Part shown: piece after piece, positions 57,214 through 64,000 of the stretch | Layout: each line of letters begins with the position of its first letter | Position numbering within the stretch: position 1 is the first letter of the stretch | Assembly (NCBI GenBank): GCA_003170275.1 | Contig: PNAM01000055.1 | Coordinates: 87,423-151,422 of the forward strand | Reading direction: 5' to 3' | Source: Myxococcales bacterium | GTDB lineage: Bacteria; Myxococcota_A; Polyangia; Palsa-1104 | Length of the DNA: 64,000 nucleotides | Made by a program: the position numbers and the translations under genes | The notes under the pieces: model-generated | Told to the model about the DNA's origin: nothing | What the model saw: the letters and a program-made list of their open reading frames with translations, nothing else | Databases searched by the model: none

Positions 57214-59481
57214 ATGGAACCCGCACAGACCCGCACCGGCTCGACGGATCCTGGAGCGAAACAGAAGCTCCGGATCGACAAGTTCTCCGACGGGGGAATC
57301 ACTTGTCTGAAGCTCGCCGGGACCATCGACGAGCAGTTCGACGGCAAGAAGATCGCCAGCGGCTTCAAGGGCGGGACGCTGGTCCTCGACCTGGCCGACA
57401 TCGAGCGCATCTCCTCGTTCGGCATCCGCGAGTGGGTCGACTTCATCACCGGGATCAGCGCCAAGGTCACGTCTCTGTGGTTCGTCGAGTGCGCGCCCAA
57501 GGTGGTCGATCAGTTCAACATGGTCGCCAACTTCGGCGGCGCCGGTCAGCTGGTCTCCTTCTATGCGCCCTACCGCTGCGATTATTGCGACGACGATCGC
57601 CGCCGGCTGGTGCAGGTGGCGCAGGACTGGGAGCAGCTCAAGACCGGCAAGCTCCCCGAGCGCACCTGCGAGTCGTGCGGCAACCAGGAATACTTCGACG
57701 AGGACCCGCTCACCTTCTTCTCGTTCCTGCAGGGCCACCCGCCGGTCGAGGTGCCGTCGGACGTGGCGGCGTTCCTCGCCTCCAAGCTCAATTACGCGGT
57801 CGCCGACGGCTCGCGCAAGCTCAAGATCGAGAAGCAGATCGACGGGCGCGCCACCTATCTGAAGCTGTCCGGCGATCTCGACGGCGCGTTCCCCACCAAC
57901 AAGCTCGCCGAGGGCCTCGAAGGCGACGTGATGTTCGATCTGTCGGGGATCGGCAAGATCGATCCGGCGGGCGCGGCCGAGTGGCGGCAGCTCATGGCGC
58001 AGATCGCCGCGCCGGTGGACCGCATCCTGCTGGTCGGCTGCCCGACGGCGTTCGTCGAGCGGCTCACCAAGACCGAGGATCTGGCCAACAAGGGCATCGT
58101 GCTCACGTTCTCGATGCCGTACTCGTGCCCGACCTGCCGCAGCACCTCCGCGCGCGAGATCGACGTGGCGCTGCACTACGACGTGCTCAAGTTCGCCACC
58201 CCGCCCGAGCTCAAGTGCCTGGACTGCGGAGGGCCGACCACCTGCGCCGCGTCCGAGCCGCTGCTCGCGCATTTGCCGTCGCTGCCGAAGCCGGACGTGC
58301 CCGAGGAGCTGAAGAAGCAGCTCAAGCACTTCCAGGAAGAGGCGCTCAAGAAGCAGCTCGCCGCCAAGGCCTCGGGTCCGGCCATGGCCGCGCCGCTGGT
58401 GCTGCCGGGCCAGCCGCAGAGCGTCGCGCGCGGCGGCTTCAGCTGGGCCACCGTGCTGGTGGCGGTCGCGATCGTGGTGGCGATGGGCGGCGGGTTCATC
58501 GTCTTTCAGGGCTACAAGAACAAGAACCAGAGCGGCCGCGAGGGCTCCGAGGTCCAGGCCACGCTCGAGACCTCCAACCCCACCCGGCCGGGCTGGGTCG
58601 ACAACACGTTCTTCCGCGAGGCCGATCGCCTGCTGTTCGTCGGGCACTCGACGCTGGTGAACGACAAGGCCGACGGCTTCGCCGAGGCGGAGAACGGCGC
58701 GCTCGAGGAGGTCGCCAACCAGATCGGCCTGTCGATCCGCGATCCGCAGTGGATCGATTTCGTGCGCCAGCAGTTCGAGGGGCACCGCTCGAAGGCGATC
58801 GGCGATCTCGAAAAAGCCACCGTCTCAGCCGACGCCGCCGAGCTCGAGCGCGCGCGCCGCGTCACCCGCGAAGGGCGCAAGCGGGTGGCCGAGTCGCTGC
58901 GCAAGACCTCGTCGGGCCTGGCGCCCACCGAGCGCAACGACGTGTACTGGGAGAAGCTGCAGACCACCGGCGGCGTCAAGTACCAGGTCTCGATCCGCTA
59001 CGCGATCCCCAAGCCGACCTTCGAGAAGCTGGTCGAGACCTACTCCATGCCCGAGACCGCGATGGGCGCCAAGGCGGTGAGCTTCTTCCCGTCGCTCGGC
59101 TGGCGCTACGACGTGACCGAAGGCGCGGTGATCATCAAGGTCGCCAACGACTCGAACCTGCGCTTCGCCGGCATCCAGGAGGCCGATCTGATCCTCGCCG
59201 GTATGGATCGCGTGGTGCACGACGCGCGCTCGTGGAAGCGCGTCCTCGACGAGGAATCGGCCGCTCTCACCATCAAGGGCGGCACGCTGGTGCTCAAGGT
59301 CAAGCGCGGCGACGCGCCGGCCATCGACACGCGCCTGCGCATCGCGCAGGGCGGCCAGGCCTCGGCCGAAGCCGGCAACCGCTTGCACCAGACGCGCAGC
59401 GGCCCGAGGACCAACAGCACCCCCAGCTCCAAGAGCAAGAACCAGACTGGCAACATCTGGGACGACAATCCCGAAGAGTAG
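57214..59481 (+). CDS. Double STAS-like/zinc-ribbon protein with membrane anchor and PDZ-like end (copy C)
   Basis: 755-residue membrane protein. Two STAS-zinc modules are in tandem: the first has RISSFGIREWV and Cys122/125, Cys152/155; the second, more divergent, has KIDPAGAAEWR and Cys305/308, Cys335/338. In neither is there a phospho-Ser at the usual site (Phe, Ala). A membrane helix (TVLVAVAIVVAMGGGFIVF) is near residue 415. The exported part (DRLLFVGHST to KYQVSIRYAIPK) resembles LPP20-like domains, and the end (FAGIQEADLILAGMDRVV) is PDZ-like. It follows the HATPase gene, suggesting a cytosolic input and an envelope output. Confidence 0.8.
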   Translation: MEPAQTRTGSTDPGAKQKLRIDKFSDGGITCLKLAGTIDEQFDGKKIASGFKGGTLVLDLADIERISSFGIREWVDFITGISAKVTSLWFVECAPKVVDQFNMVANFGGAGQLVSFYAPYRCDYCDDDRRRLVQVAQDWEQLKTGKLPERTCESCGNQEYFDEDPLTFFSFLQGHPPVEVPSDVAAFLASKLNYAVADGSRKLKIEKQIDGRATYLKLSGDLDGAFPTNKLAEGLEGDVMFDLSGIGKIDPAGAAEWRQLMAQIAAPVDRILLVGCPTAFVERLTKTEDLANKGIVLTFSMPYSCPTCRSTSAREIDVALHYDVLKFATPPELKCLDCGGPTTCAASEPLLAHLPSLPKPDVPEELKKQLKHFQEEALKKQLAAKASGPAMAAPLVLPGQPQSVARGGFSWATVLVAVAIVVAMGGGFIVFQGYKNKNQSGREGSEVQATLETSNPTRPGWVDNTFFREADRLLFVGHSTLVNDKADGFAEAENGALEEVANQIGLSIRDPQWIDFVRQQFEGHRSKAIGDLEKATVSADAAELERARRVTREGRKRVAESLRKTSSGLAPTERNDVYWEKLQTTGGVKYQVSIRYAIPKPTFEKLVETYSMPETAMGAKAVSFFPSLGWRYDVTEGAVIIKVANDSNLRFAGIQEADLILAGMDRVVHDARSWKRVLDEESAALTIKGGTLVLKVKRGDAPAIDTRLRIAQGGQASAEAGNRLHQTRSGPRTNSTPSSKSKNQTGNIWDDNPEE

Positions 59482-59496
59482 TCCGACTTGATCGTT

Positions 59497-59504
59497 AAGG
59501 AGGG
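59497..59504 (+). promoter_or_regulatory. Strong ribosome binding site deciding a TTG start
   Basis: AAGGAGGG, close to the anti-16S consensus, lies 4 bases before TTG 59509. It identifies TTG as the start of the TPR-PEGA protein, in place of the earlier TTG at 59488. Confidence 0.7.
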
Positions 59505-59508
59505 ACCC

Positions 59509-60585
59509 TTGCGGACCTCTACCTGGATTGGCTTGTTGCTCGCAGTGTGCGTCGGTGGTTCCCTGGCTCGCGCGGCGGGCAAGGATGAGGAAGAAGAAAA
59601 GACCAGCGCGGCCAGCCCGCAAGGGGTCGAAGCGCGCAAGAAGTACGCCGAGGGCAAGGAGCGCTACTCGCGCGGCGACTACGAAGGCTCGGCCGAGTCG
59701 TACAAGGCGGCGATCGCGGCCGATCCGACGCTGCCCGGCCCGTACCGCGAGCTCGGGCTGACCTATCGCGCGCTCAACCGCTGCGCGGACGCGCTGCCGA
59801 TGTACGAAAAATATCTCGAGATGCGGCCGGAGAGCCGCTACACCGACCGCGTGCGGCGCGAGATCGATCTGTGCCGCGCCAAGCTCGGCCAGGCGCCGCT
59901 GCCGGATCGGCCGCAGCACACCACCGGCACCTACCACCCGGCCGAGGCGCAGAGCTATCTGCACGTCGGCGCCAACCTGATCGGCGGCGAGGCCACCGAC
60001 GAGGCCTCGGTGCGCGTCGACGGCCTGGTGCGCGGCTCGACGCCGATCACCATCCCGATCACCGCCGGCAAGCACCGCATCCACCTCGAGCGCGCCGGCT
60101 TCGAGAGCGCCGACGCCAGCGTCGAGGTGCAGCCCGGCCAGCGGCAAGAGGTCGAGCTCACCATGAACAAGCTCGCCGAGGTGCCGCGGCCGGTGGCCCC
60201 GGTCGACAGCGCCGGCGAGCCGATCTCGGAGGTGCCCAAGGGCAGCTATCGCAAGTACGCCTGGTCGCTGGTCGGCGTCGCCGGCGGGCTCGCGCTGATG
60301 GGCGCCGGCTTCGGCATCGCCGACAGCCAGCTGCACGCGGACACCATCACCGCGGACCACGCCACCACCTCGCGCGTGGACATCGACAAGAAGAAGAACG
60401 ACGGCGCCAACTACGCCATCGGCGCCTACGTCGGCCTGTCGGTGGGCGGCGCGGCCCTGGCCGCCGCGGTGATCATGTTCATCGTCGATCCGTCGCGCCG
60501 CGAGACCCACCGCAAGGAGAAGTGGGCGCTCTCGCCCACGCTCGCTCCCGGAAGCGCCGGCCTCTCCGCGGCGGGGAGCTTCTGA
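59509..60585 (+). CDS. Exported TPR-PEGA protein with TTG start
   Basis: 358-residue protein. A signal peptide (WIGLLLAVCVGGSLARA) is followed by a Glu-rich stretch, TPR helices (KERYSRGDYEGSAESYKAAI) and a PEGA domain (VRVDGLVRGSTPITIPITAG, then HRIHLERAGFES). Two membrane helices follow (SLVGVAGGLALMGAGFGIA and [20 protein letters not shown]). TTG 59509 is preferred because a near-perfect AAGGAGGG lies 4 bases before it. The stop overlaps the next small lipoprotein's ATG by one base. The function is envelope-related but unknown. Confidence 0.82.
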   Translation: MRTSTWIGLLLAVCVGGSLARAAGKDEEEEKTSAASPQGVEARKKYAEGKERYSRGDYEGSAESYKAAIAADPTLPGPYRELGLTYRALNRCADALPMYEKYLEMRPESRYTDRVRREIDLCRAKLGQAPLPDRPQHTTGTYHPAEAQSYLHVGANLIGGEATDEASVRVDGLVRGSTPITIPITAGKHRIHLERAGFESADASVEVQPGQRQEVELTMNKLAEVPRPVAPVDSAGEPISEVPKGSYRKYAWSLVGVAGGLALMGAGFGIADSQLHADTITADHATTSRVDIDKKKNDGANYAIGAYVGLSVGGAALAAAVIMFIVDPSRRETHRKEKWALSPTLAPGSAGLSAAGSF

Positions 60586-60860
60586 TGCGCAAGATCCTGT
60601 TGGTCCTGACGCTGCTCGGCGGCGCCGCGTCGCTGATGCCCGGCTGCCCGGCGGCGCACGACGAGTATCCCGGCCTGGCGTGCAAGCAGGACTCCGACTG
60701 CTACCTGGGAGAGACCTGCCAGAACCTGGTGTGCGCCGGCATGGACATGAGCGTCCCCACCGACATGGCCTTTCCCAAGTTCGACTTTGCACGCCCCGAC
60801 CTGCTCGACTCCGACGGAGACCAGCCGATGCCCGATCTCACCGGCGGAGGTGACATGTGA
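60585..60860 (+). CDS. Small lipoprotein
   Basis: 91-residue lipoprotein with lipobox SLMPGC near residue 21, a short Cys cluster (CKQDSDCYLGETCQNLVC) and an Asp/Pro/Met-rich tail (MDMSVPTDMAFPKFDFARPD). The Asp-rich tail resembles the linker of the VWA lipoprotein at 25055-26263. The ATG overlaps the upstream stop by one base and its stop overlaps the FadL-type gene GTG by 4 bases. Too short for a family assignment. Confidence 0.75.
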   Translation: MRKILLVLTLLGGAASLMPGCPAAHDEYPGLACKQDSDCYLGETCQNLVCAGMDMSVPTDMAFPKFDFARPDLLDSDGDQPMPDLTGGGDM

Positions 60861-62131
60861 GACGCAGCCAGGGGTTGGCCCTCGGGCTCGCGTTCTCGCT
60901 GCTCGCTCCTTCTCTCGCCCACGCAGCCGGCCTCTCGCGGCCCAACCTGGTCGGCGCGCGCGCCATCGGCCTGGGCGGCGCCTACACCGCGGTGGCCGAC
61001 GATCCGACCGCGGTCTGGTACAACCCGGCCGGTCCGGCGTTCTTCGGCGACAACGAGATCTACCTGGGCGGCGAGCTGGTGATCACCCAGCGCAGCTACA
61101 CGCCGTCGGCGGACTCACCGCTCGGCACCAACGGGATCACCGGAAAGATCACCGAGAACACCACTCCCGCGTTCCTGCCGATCATCGGCGTGAGCACGCG
61201 CTTCGGCTTCGGCAAGACCAGGCCCACCCGCTTCGCGCTCAGCCTGTTGGCGCACGTGGCCTACGGCGGCTCGATCGGTTTTTCGCACAGCGACATCACC
61301 AAGCCGGGTGGCGATCCCACCAAGCCGACCGTGCTCGGCATCGCCGGCTCGCAGATCCTCGACTTCGAGATCACGCCGGCGCTCTCGTACCAGGTGACCG
61401 ACGTGCTGGCGATCGGCGCCGGCCTGCGCATCGGCGTGACCGCGTTCTCCGTCGACGACTTCGAGCCGGCCTTTCACGCCAACCTGTCGGCCACCGGCGT
61501 GGGCATCGGCGCCACGCTGGGCATCATGCTCAAGCCGCACAAGATGATCGACATCGGCGCGGTCTATCGCACGCCGCTCTCGGCCACCACCACCGGCTCC
61601 GGCCCGGTCTCGCAGGTCGGCTCGGCGACGATGAACCGCGACATGAGCCTGAGCATCACCTGGCCGCAGTCGGCGGGCCTGGGCATCGCGGTCAAGCCGC
61701 ACTGGCGCTTCATGGCGTCGGTCCAGGGCGACTGGACCGGTTGGTCCTCGGTGCAGAAGCTGAGCATCGACCTGGCCGGGCTACCGCCTACCGTCAAGGT
61801 CACCAAGTTCTCCGACAGCTACTCGTTTCACCTCGGCCTGCAGACCATCATCACCAAGAACGTGCTGGTGCGGCTCGGCTACGCCTACGACTCCAACGCC
61901 ATCCCCGATGCCGCCGTTCGCCGCGAGAACACCGACGCCCCCAAGGGAACGCTGGCGGCCGGGCTGGGCGTGCGCCTGTGGAAACTGTTCGGCGACATCG
62001 CATTCGAAACCTTTATTCCGGCCGGCCCAACCGACCGGATAGTCAAAACGCAGGTCGGCCTGGATAACGAGGCTGGAAAGTATTCAGCGTTCGTTTACTC
62101 CATTGAAGTCTCGGGCAAGATCCACTTCTGA
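60857..62131 (+). CDS. FadL/OmpP1-type outer-membrane transport protein
   Basis: 424-residue outer-membrane barrel protein. The signal peptide ends at AHA. The N-terminal motif LSRPNLVGARAIGLGGAYTA, with VADDPTAVWYNPAG, is the FadL-family plug and barrel signature, and the C-terminus ends in IEVSGKIHF with a terminal Phe as barrels do. FadL-type proteins import hydrophobic compounds such as long-chain fatty acids or aromatics. GGAGG lies 6 bases before GTG 60857, which overlaps the preceding TGA. The substrate is unknown. Confidence 0.9.
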   Translation: MRRSQGLALGLAFSLLAPSLAHAAGLSRPNLVGARAIGLGGAYTAVADDPTAVWYNPAGPAFFGDNEIYLGGELVITQRSYTPSADSPLGTNGITGKITENTTPAFLPIIGVSTRFGFGKTRPTRFALSLLAHVAYGGSIGFSHSDITKPGGDPTKPTVLGIAGSQILDFEITPALSYQVTDVLAIGAGLRIGVTAFSVDDFEPAFHANLSATGVGIGATLGIMLKPHKMIDIGAVYRTPLSATTTGSGPVSQVGSATMNRDMSLSITWPQSAGLGIAVKPHWRFMASVQGDWTGWSSVQKLSIDLAGLPPTVKVTKFSDSYSFHLGLQTIITKNVLVRLGYAYDSNAIPDAAVRRENTDAPKGTLAAGLGVRLWKLFGDIAFETFIPAGPTDRIVKTQVGLDNEAGKYSAFVYSIEVSGKIHF

Positions 62132-62134
62132 ACC

Positions 62135-62164
62135 TTGACTTCGATCTGGAAATTGGAGTACAAT
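62135..62164 (+). promoter_or_regulatory. Predicted promoter of the lipoprotein gene pair
   Basis: TTGACT and TACAAT with an 18-base spacer, the best consensus match in the window. Transcription would start near 62171, giving a leader of about 67 bases before ATG 62238. Confidence 0.65.
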
Positions 62165-62200
62165 TCGCGTCACGCTGTGTAATTAGGATAAGCGTCGCTA

Positions 62201-62223
62201 CGCCGGCTATATAAGCCCCGGCG
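62201..62223 (+). promoter_or_regulatory. Hairpin in lipoprotein leader next to the ribosome binding site
   Basis: CGCCGG and CCGGCG form a 6-base-pair stem with an 11-base loop, ending 2 bases before CCGGAGG. It could influence translation of the lipoprotein, for example by temperature or a bound factor, but no known riboswitch is recognised. Confidence 0.35.
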
Positions 62224-62237
62224 TCCGGAGGCCTTGA

Positions 62238-63200
62238 ATGTCGCGGAGTATTGTCCGGCTGGCGTTGGTCCCACTCTTCTTCAGCACCGGCTGCGACAGC
62301 CTGAGCGCCAACTCGTTCGCCGGAACGATCGTCGAGATGACGCTCAGCGGCGTGACGCCCAACGGGGCCGACGACCACTTCGAGCTGTGGTCGCGAGACG
62401 CCAACGACGACATCATCCGGGTCAACGGCATCTTCGACGTAGTAGACCCGGTAACCAAGAAACAGTTGCACGCATTCAACGGGTTCACGGTCCGCCCCGC
62501 CGTCTTGATGGGCGACCAGTGCATGATCGACGGCAAGGGCAACCTGCTGGTCAGCGCCGCGGCCTACCCGACCCCGGTGACCTTCAACGGCGTGCCGCAG
62601 TCGCCGGAGGAGCAGGCGGCCCAGGTGCGCACGCGCATCGGCCAGCTCACCACCAGCAGCATCTGTGACGGCTCGGGCGGCAACCCGAGCTCGCACTGCG
62701 GCCGCGAGACCGCGACCCTGCTCGGCCTGGTACCGTGGAATCCGATCCCGCCGCCTGCCGCGTTCTCGGCGCTCACCTTCAACAGCTCGGCAGCGGATCG
62801 CCTGGCCGCCTGCACCGAGTACTGGCAAAACCCGCTCGCGTACACGCCCAACCCGGCGCAGCTCACCGCGCCGCTGCACGGCACCATTTGGGGTTTCCTC
62901 TCGTATACGACCCTCAATCCGCCGGGCAACTTCGACGGCATCCGGATCGACTCGCCGGTCAATCTCGCGGGCATTCAGGAGCTGTGGATCACCACCGAGA
63001 CCCTGCCGGCCGGCATGGCGCCAGGCACTGACTTCGTGGACCCGAAGAATCGCGGGCCGGTGTACGTGCAGGGTACGCCCGATCCGGGCGGCAACGAAGT
63101 CGTGCACTTCGATCTCGCGGCGCCGTTCGGCGCAACGGGGGGGGCGTCGGGAACCGCGGCGCTGGAAGTCAATTTGGATCAGGACAACGTCCAGTTCTGA
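62238..63200 (+). CDS. Large lipoprotein, function unknown
   Basis: 320-residue lipoprotein with a signal peptide and lipobox STGC near residue 19. The mature part has beta-rich sections (GTIVEMTLSGVTPNGADDHF, GTAALEVNLDQDNVQF) and five or so Cys. CCGGAGG lies 7 bases before the ATG, preceded by a hairpin, and a consensus promoter TTGACT-18-TACAAT is 74 bases upstream. It is followed 40 bases later by a second lipoprotein gene. The family is not recognised. Confidence 0.78.
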   Translation: MSRSIVRLALVPLFFSTGCDSLSANSFAGTIVEMTLSGVTPNGADDHFELWSRDANDDIIRVNGIFDVVDPVTKKQLHAFNGFTVRPAVLMGDQCMIDGKGNLLVSAAAYPTPVTFNGVPQSPEEQAAQVRTRIGQLTTSSICDGSGGNPSSHCGRETATLLGLVPWNPIPPPAAFSALTFNSSAADRLAACTEYWQNPLAYTPNPAQLTAPLHGTIWGFLSYTTLNPPGNFDGIRIDSPVNLAGIQELWITTETLPAGMAPGTDFVDPKNRGPVYVQGTPDPGGNEVVHFDLAAPFGATGGASGTAALEVNLDQDNVQF

Positions 63201-63239
63201 CGCTGGTTGGGTGGCAATGGCAGGTCTGAGGAGGAGCGA

Positions 63240-64000
63240 ATGACCCGGTCGGTTGAAGCCCTGCTTGTGCTCGTCGCCGTCGTCGGCGTGTCCGTCGCGT
63301 GGAGCGGCTGCAACAGCCCCAACTGCGGCGCGGGCACCAAACAGGTGCAGGCCGCGGACGGCACGCTGAGCTGTGTGCTCGCCGACGTGCCCAAGCAGCT
63401 CATCCAATGTGACGTCGACGGCGGCACCGCCGAGATCGTCGGCGGCGTGTGCCAGTCGCGGGTCAAGTGCGACCCCTCCACCACGGGATTCGACCCGGCT
63501 ACCGGCATCTGCGTCGGCACCGGCGGCGGCGGCGGCTGCGCGGTGACCTGCAAGCCTCCGGGCCCCGGCAAGATCTGCGTCACCGGCAACCTGTACGACT
63601 TCGCCACCGGCACCGCGTTCAAGAAGGGCGACAAGACGGTGCGCGTCGCCGCGTACGAGCCGCTCGCCTTCCTCAGCAATCCCAACGGCCCGTCCATTCA
63701 GGAAACCATCGACGACAATGGCTGCTATGCCTTCAGCGACATCACGCTTCCCTCCTCGGGGCTGATCGCAATCCTGTCCACCGACCCGACCGGCAACGCG
63801 CTCGAGTTTACCGCCGCCGGCACGCAAACGATGGCCGCCGGCAAGACCTACAAGGTCGACGTCTACGTCACCGAGAAGACCGTGATCGACGGCTGGAAGA
63901 CCCAGACCGGCAAGGATTGGGACTTGAACGGCATCTATCTGGCGGAATACTTCGACCTGCCGGTGCCGGATGCGACCAACCTGCGCATCCCCGACGACAA
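63240..64000 (+). CDS. Lipoprotein with Cys-rich N-terminus (partial, runs off right edge)
   Basis: At least 253 residues, cut by the window end. The signal peptide ends at the lipobox WSGC near residue 24. The first 110 residues are Cys-rich with repeats of Cys-Asp/Val (CDVDGG, VKCDPSTTG, CAVTCKPPG), then beta-like sections (KICVTGNLYDFATGTAFKKG). GAGGAGGAG lies just before the ATG. It may be related to the upstream lipoprotein, but no clear family is recognised. Confidence 0.78.
   Translation, partial: MTRSVEALLVLVAVVGVSVAWSGCNSPNCGAGTKQVQAADGTLSCVLADVPKQLIQCDVDGGTAEIVGGVCQSRVKCDPSTTGFDPATGICVGTGGGGGCAVTCKPPGPGKICVTGNLYDFATGTAFKKGDKTVRVAAYEPLAFLSNPNGPSIQETIDDNGCYAFSDITLPSSGLIAILSTDPTGNALEFTAAGTQTMAAGKTYKVDVYVTEKTVIDGWKTQTGKDWDLNGIYLAEYFDLPVPDATNLRIPDD

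Overview
This is a GC-rich, densely coding chromosomal segment that most likely comes from a myxobacterium or close relative (Myxococcota, formerly Deltaproteobacteria). The clues are two proteins ending in MYXO-CTERM-like tails (a Cys, a hydrophobic helix, an Arg cluster), very large Cys-rich proteins built from MopE-type putative metal-binding repeats, many lipoproteins, FHA and Ser/Thr-kinase signalling, several multi-PAS histidine kinases, and a FHA-CpaF fusion in a Flp/Tad pilus operon. I see no rRNA, tRNA, CRISPR array, insertion sequence or prophage. No gap between genes exceeds about 130 bases. Many neighbouring genes overlap by 4 bases (ATGA or GTGA), so operons are tight.

Layout. 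1-3432 (minus): Flp/Tad pilus genes cpaB, cpaC and a FHA-cpaF fusion that runs off the left edge. 3478-7251: a secreted zinc protease, two membrane proteins and a flavin disulfide reductase. 7285-20183 (minus): two giant, translationally coupled surface proteins, one with a VWA domain and a MYXO-CTERM tail, one a lipoprotein with a sulfatase-modifying-factor-like domain; each carries about 21 MopE repeats in a three-module higher-order pattern. 20268-23582 (minus): a four-gene sulfur operon (Tat-exported sulfite oxidase, dihaem cytochrome c, two-domain rhodanese, sterol-desaturase-family enzyme). 23617-27563 (minus): a small membrane protein, a ferritin-like diiron protein, a VWA lipoprotein and an alpha/beta hydrolase. 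27674-34577 (plus): a response regulator, a flippase-like membrane protein, an orphan solute-binding protein, a histidine kinase with its receiver, and a FHA-GAF-adenylate cyclase. 34608-36970: a putative barrel protein and a hydantoinase B-like protein.

36978-60860 is the most interesting part. It holds two histidine kinases, a PhnD-like binding protein, TPR and PEGA proteins, a HAMP-PP2C phosphatase, a Ser/Thr kinase, a RsbW-like ATPase fused to a degenerate receiver, and three genes carrying four copies of an unusual module: a STAS-like fold in which the usual phospho-Ser position is Cys, Phe or Ala, followed by a four-Cys zinc-ribbon-like segment. Two proteins beside these STAS genes share a Cys-rich PAS domain (C-x8-C-x3-C). 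The parts resemble a partner-switching pathway (phosphatase, anti-sigma-like ATPase, STAS protein) rebuilt around cysteines. 59509-64000 (plus) adds an envelope block: a TPR-PEGA protein, a small lipoprotein, a FadL-type porin and two large lipoproteins, the last cut by the right edge.

Several genes have a good -35/-10 pair whose -10 lies only 6-10 bases before the start codon, which suggests leaderless transcripts. All functional calls rest on recognition of motifs in the translated sequence; no database search was run.
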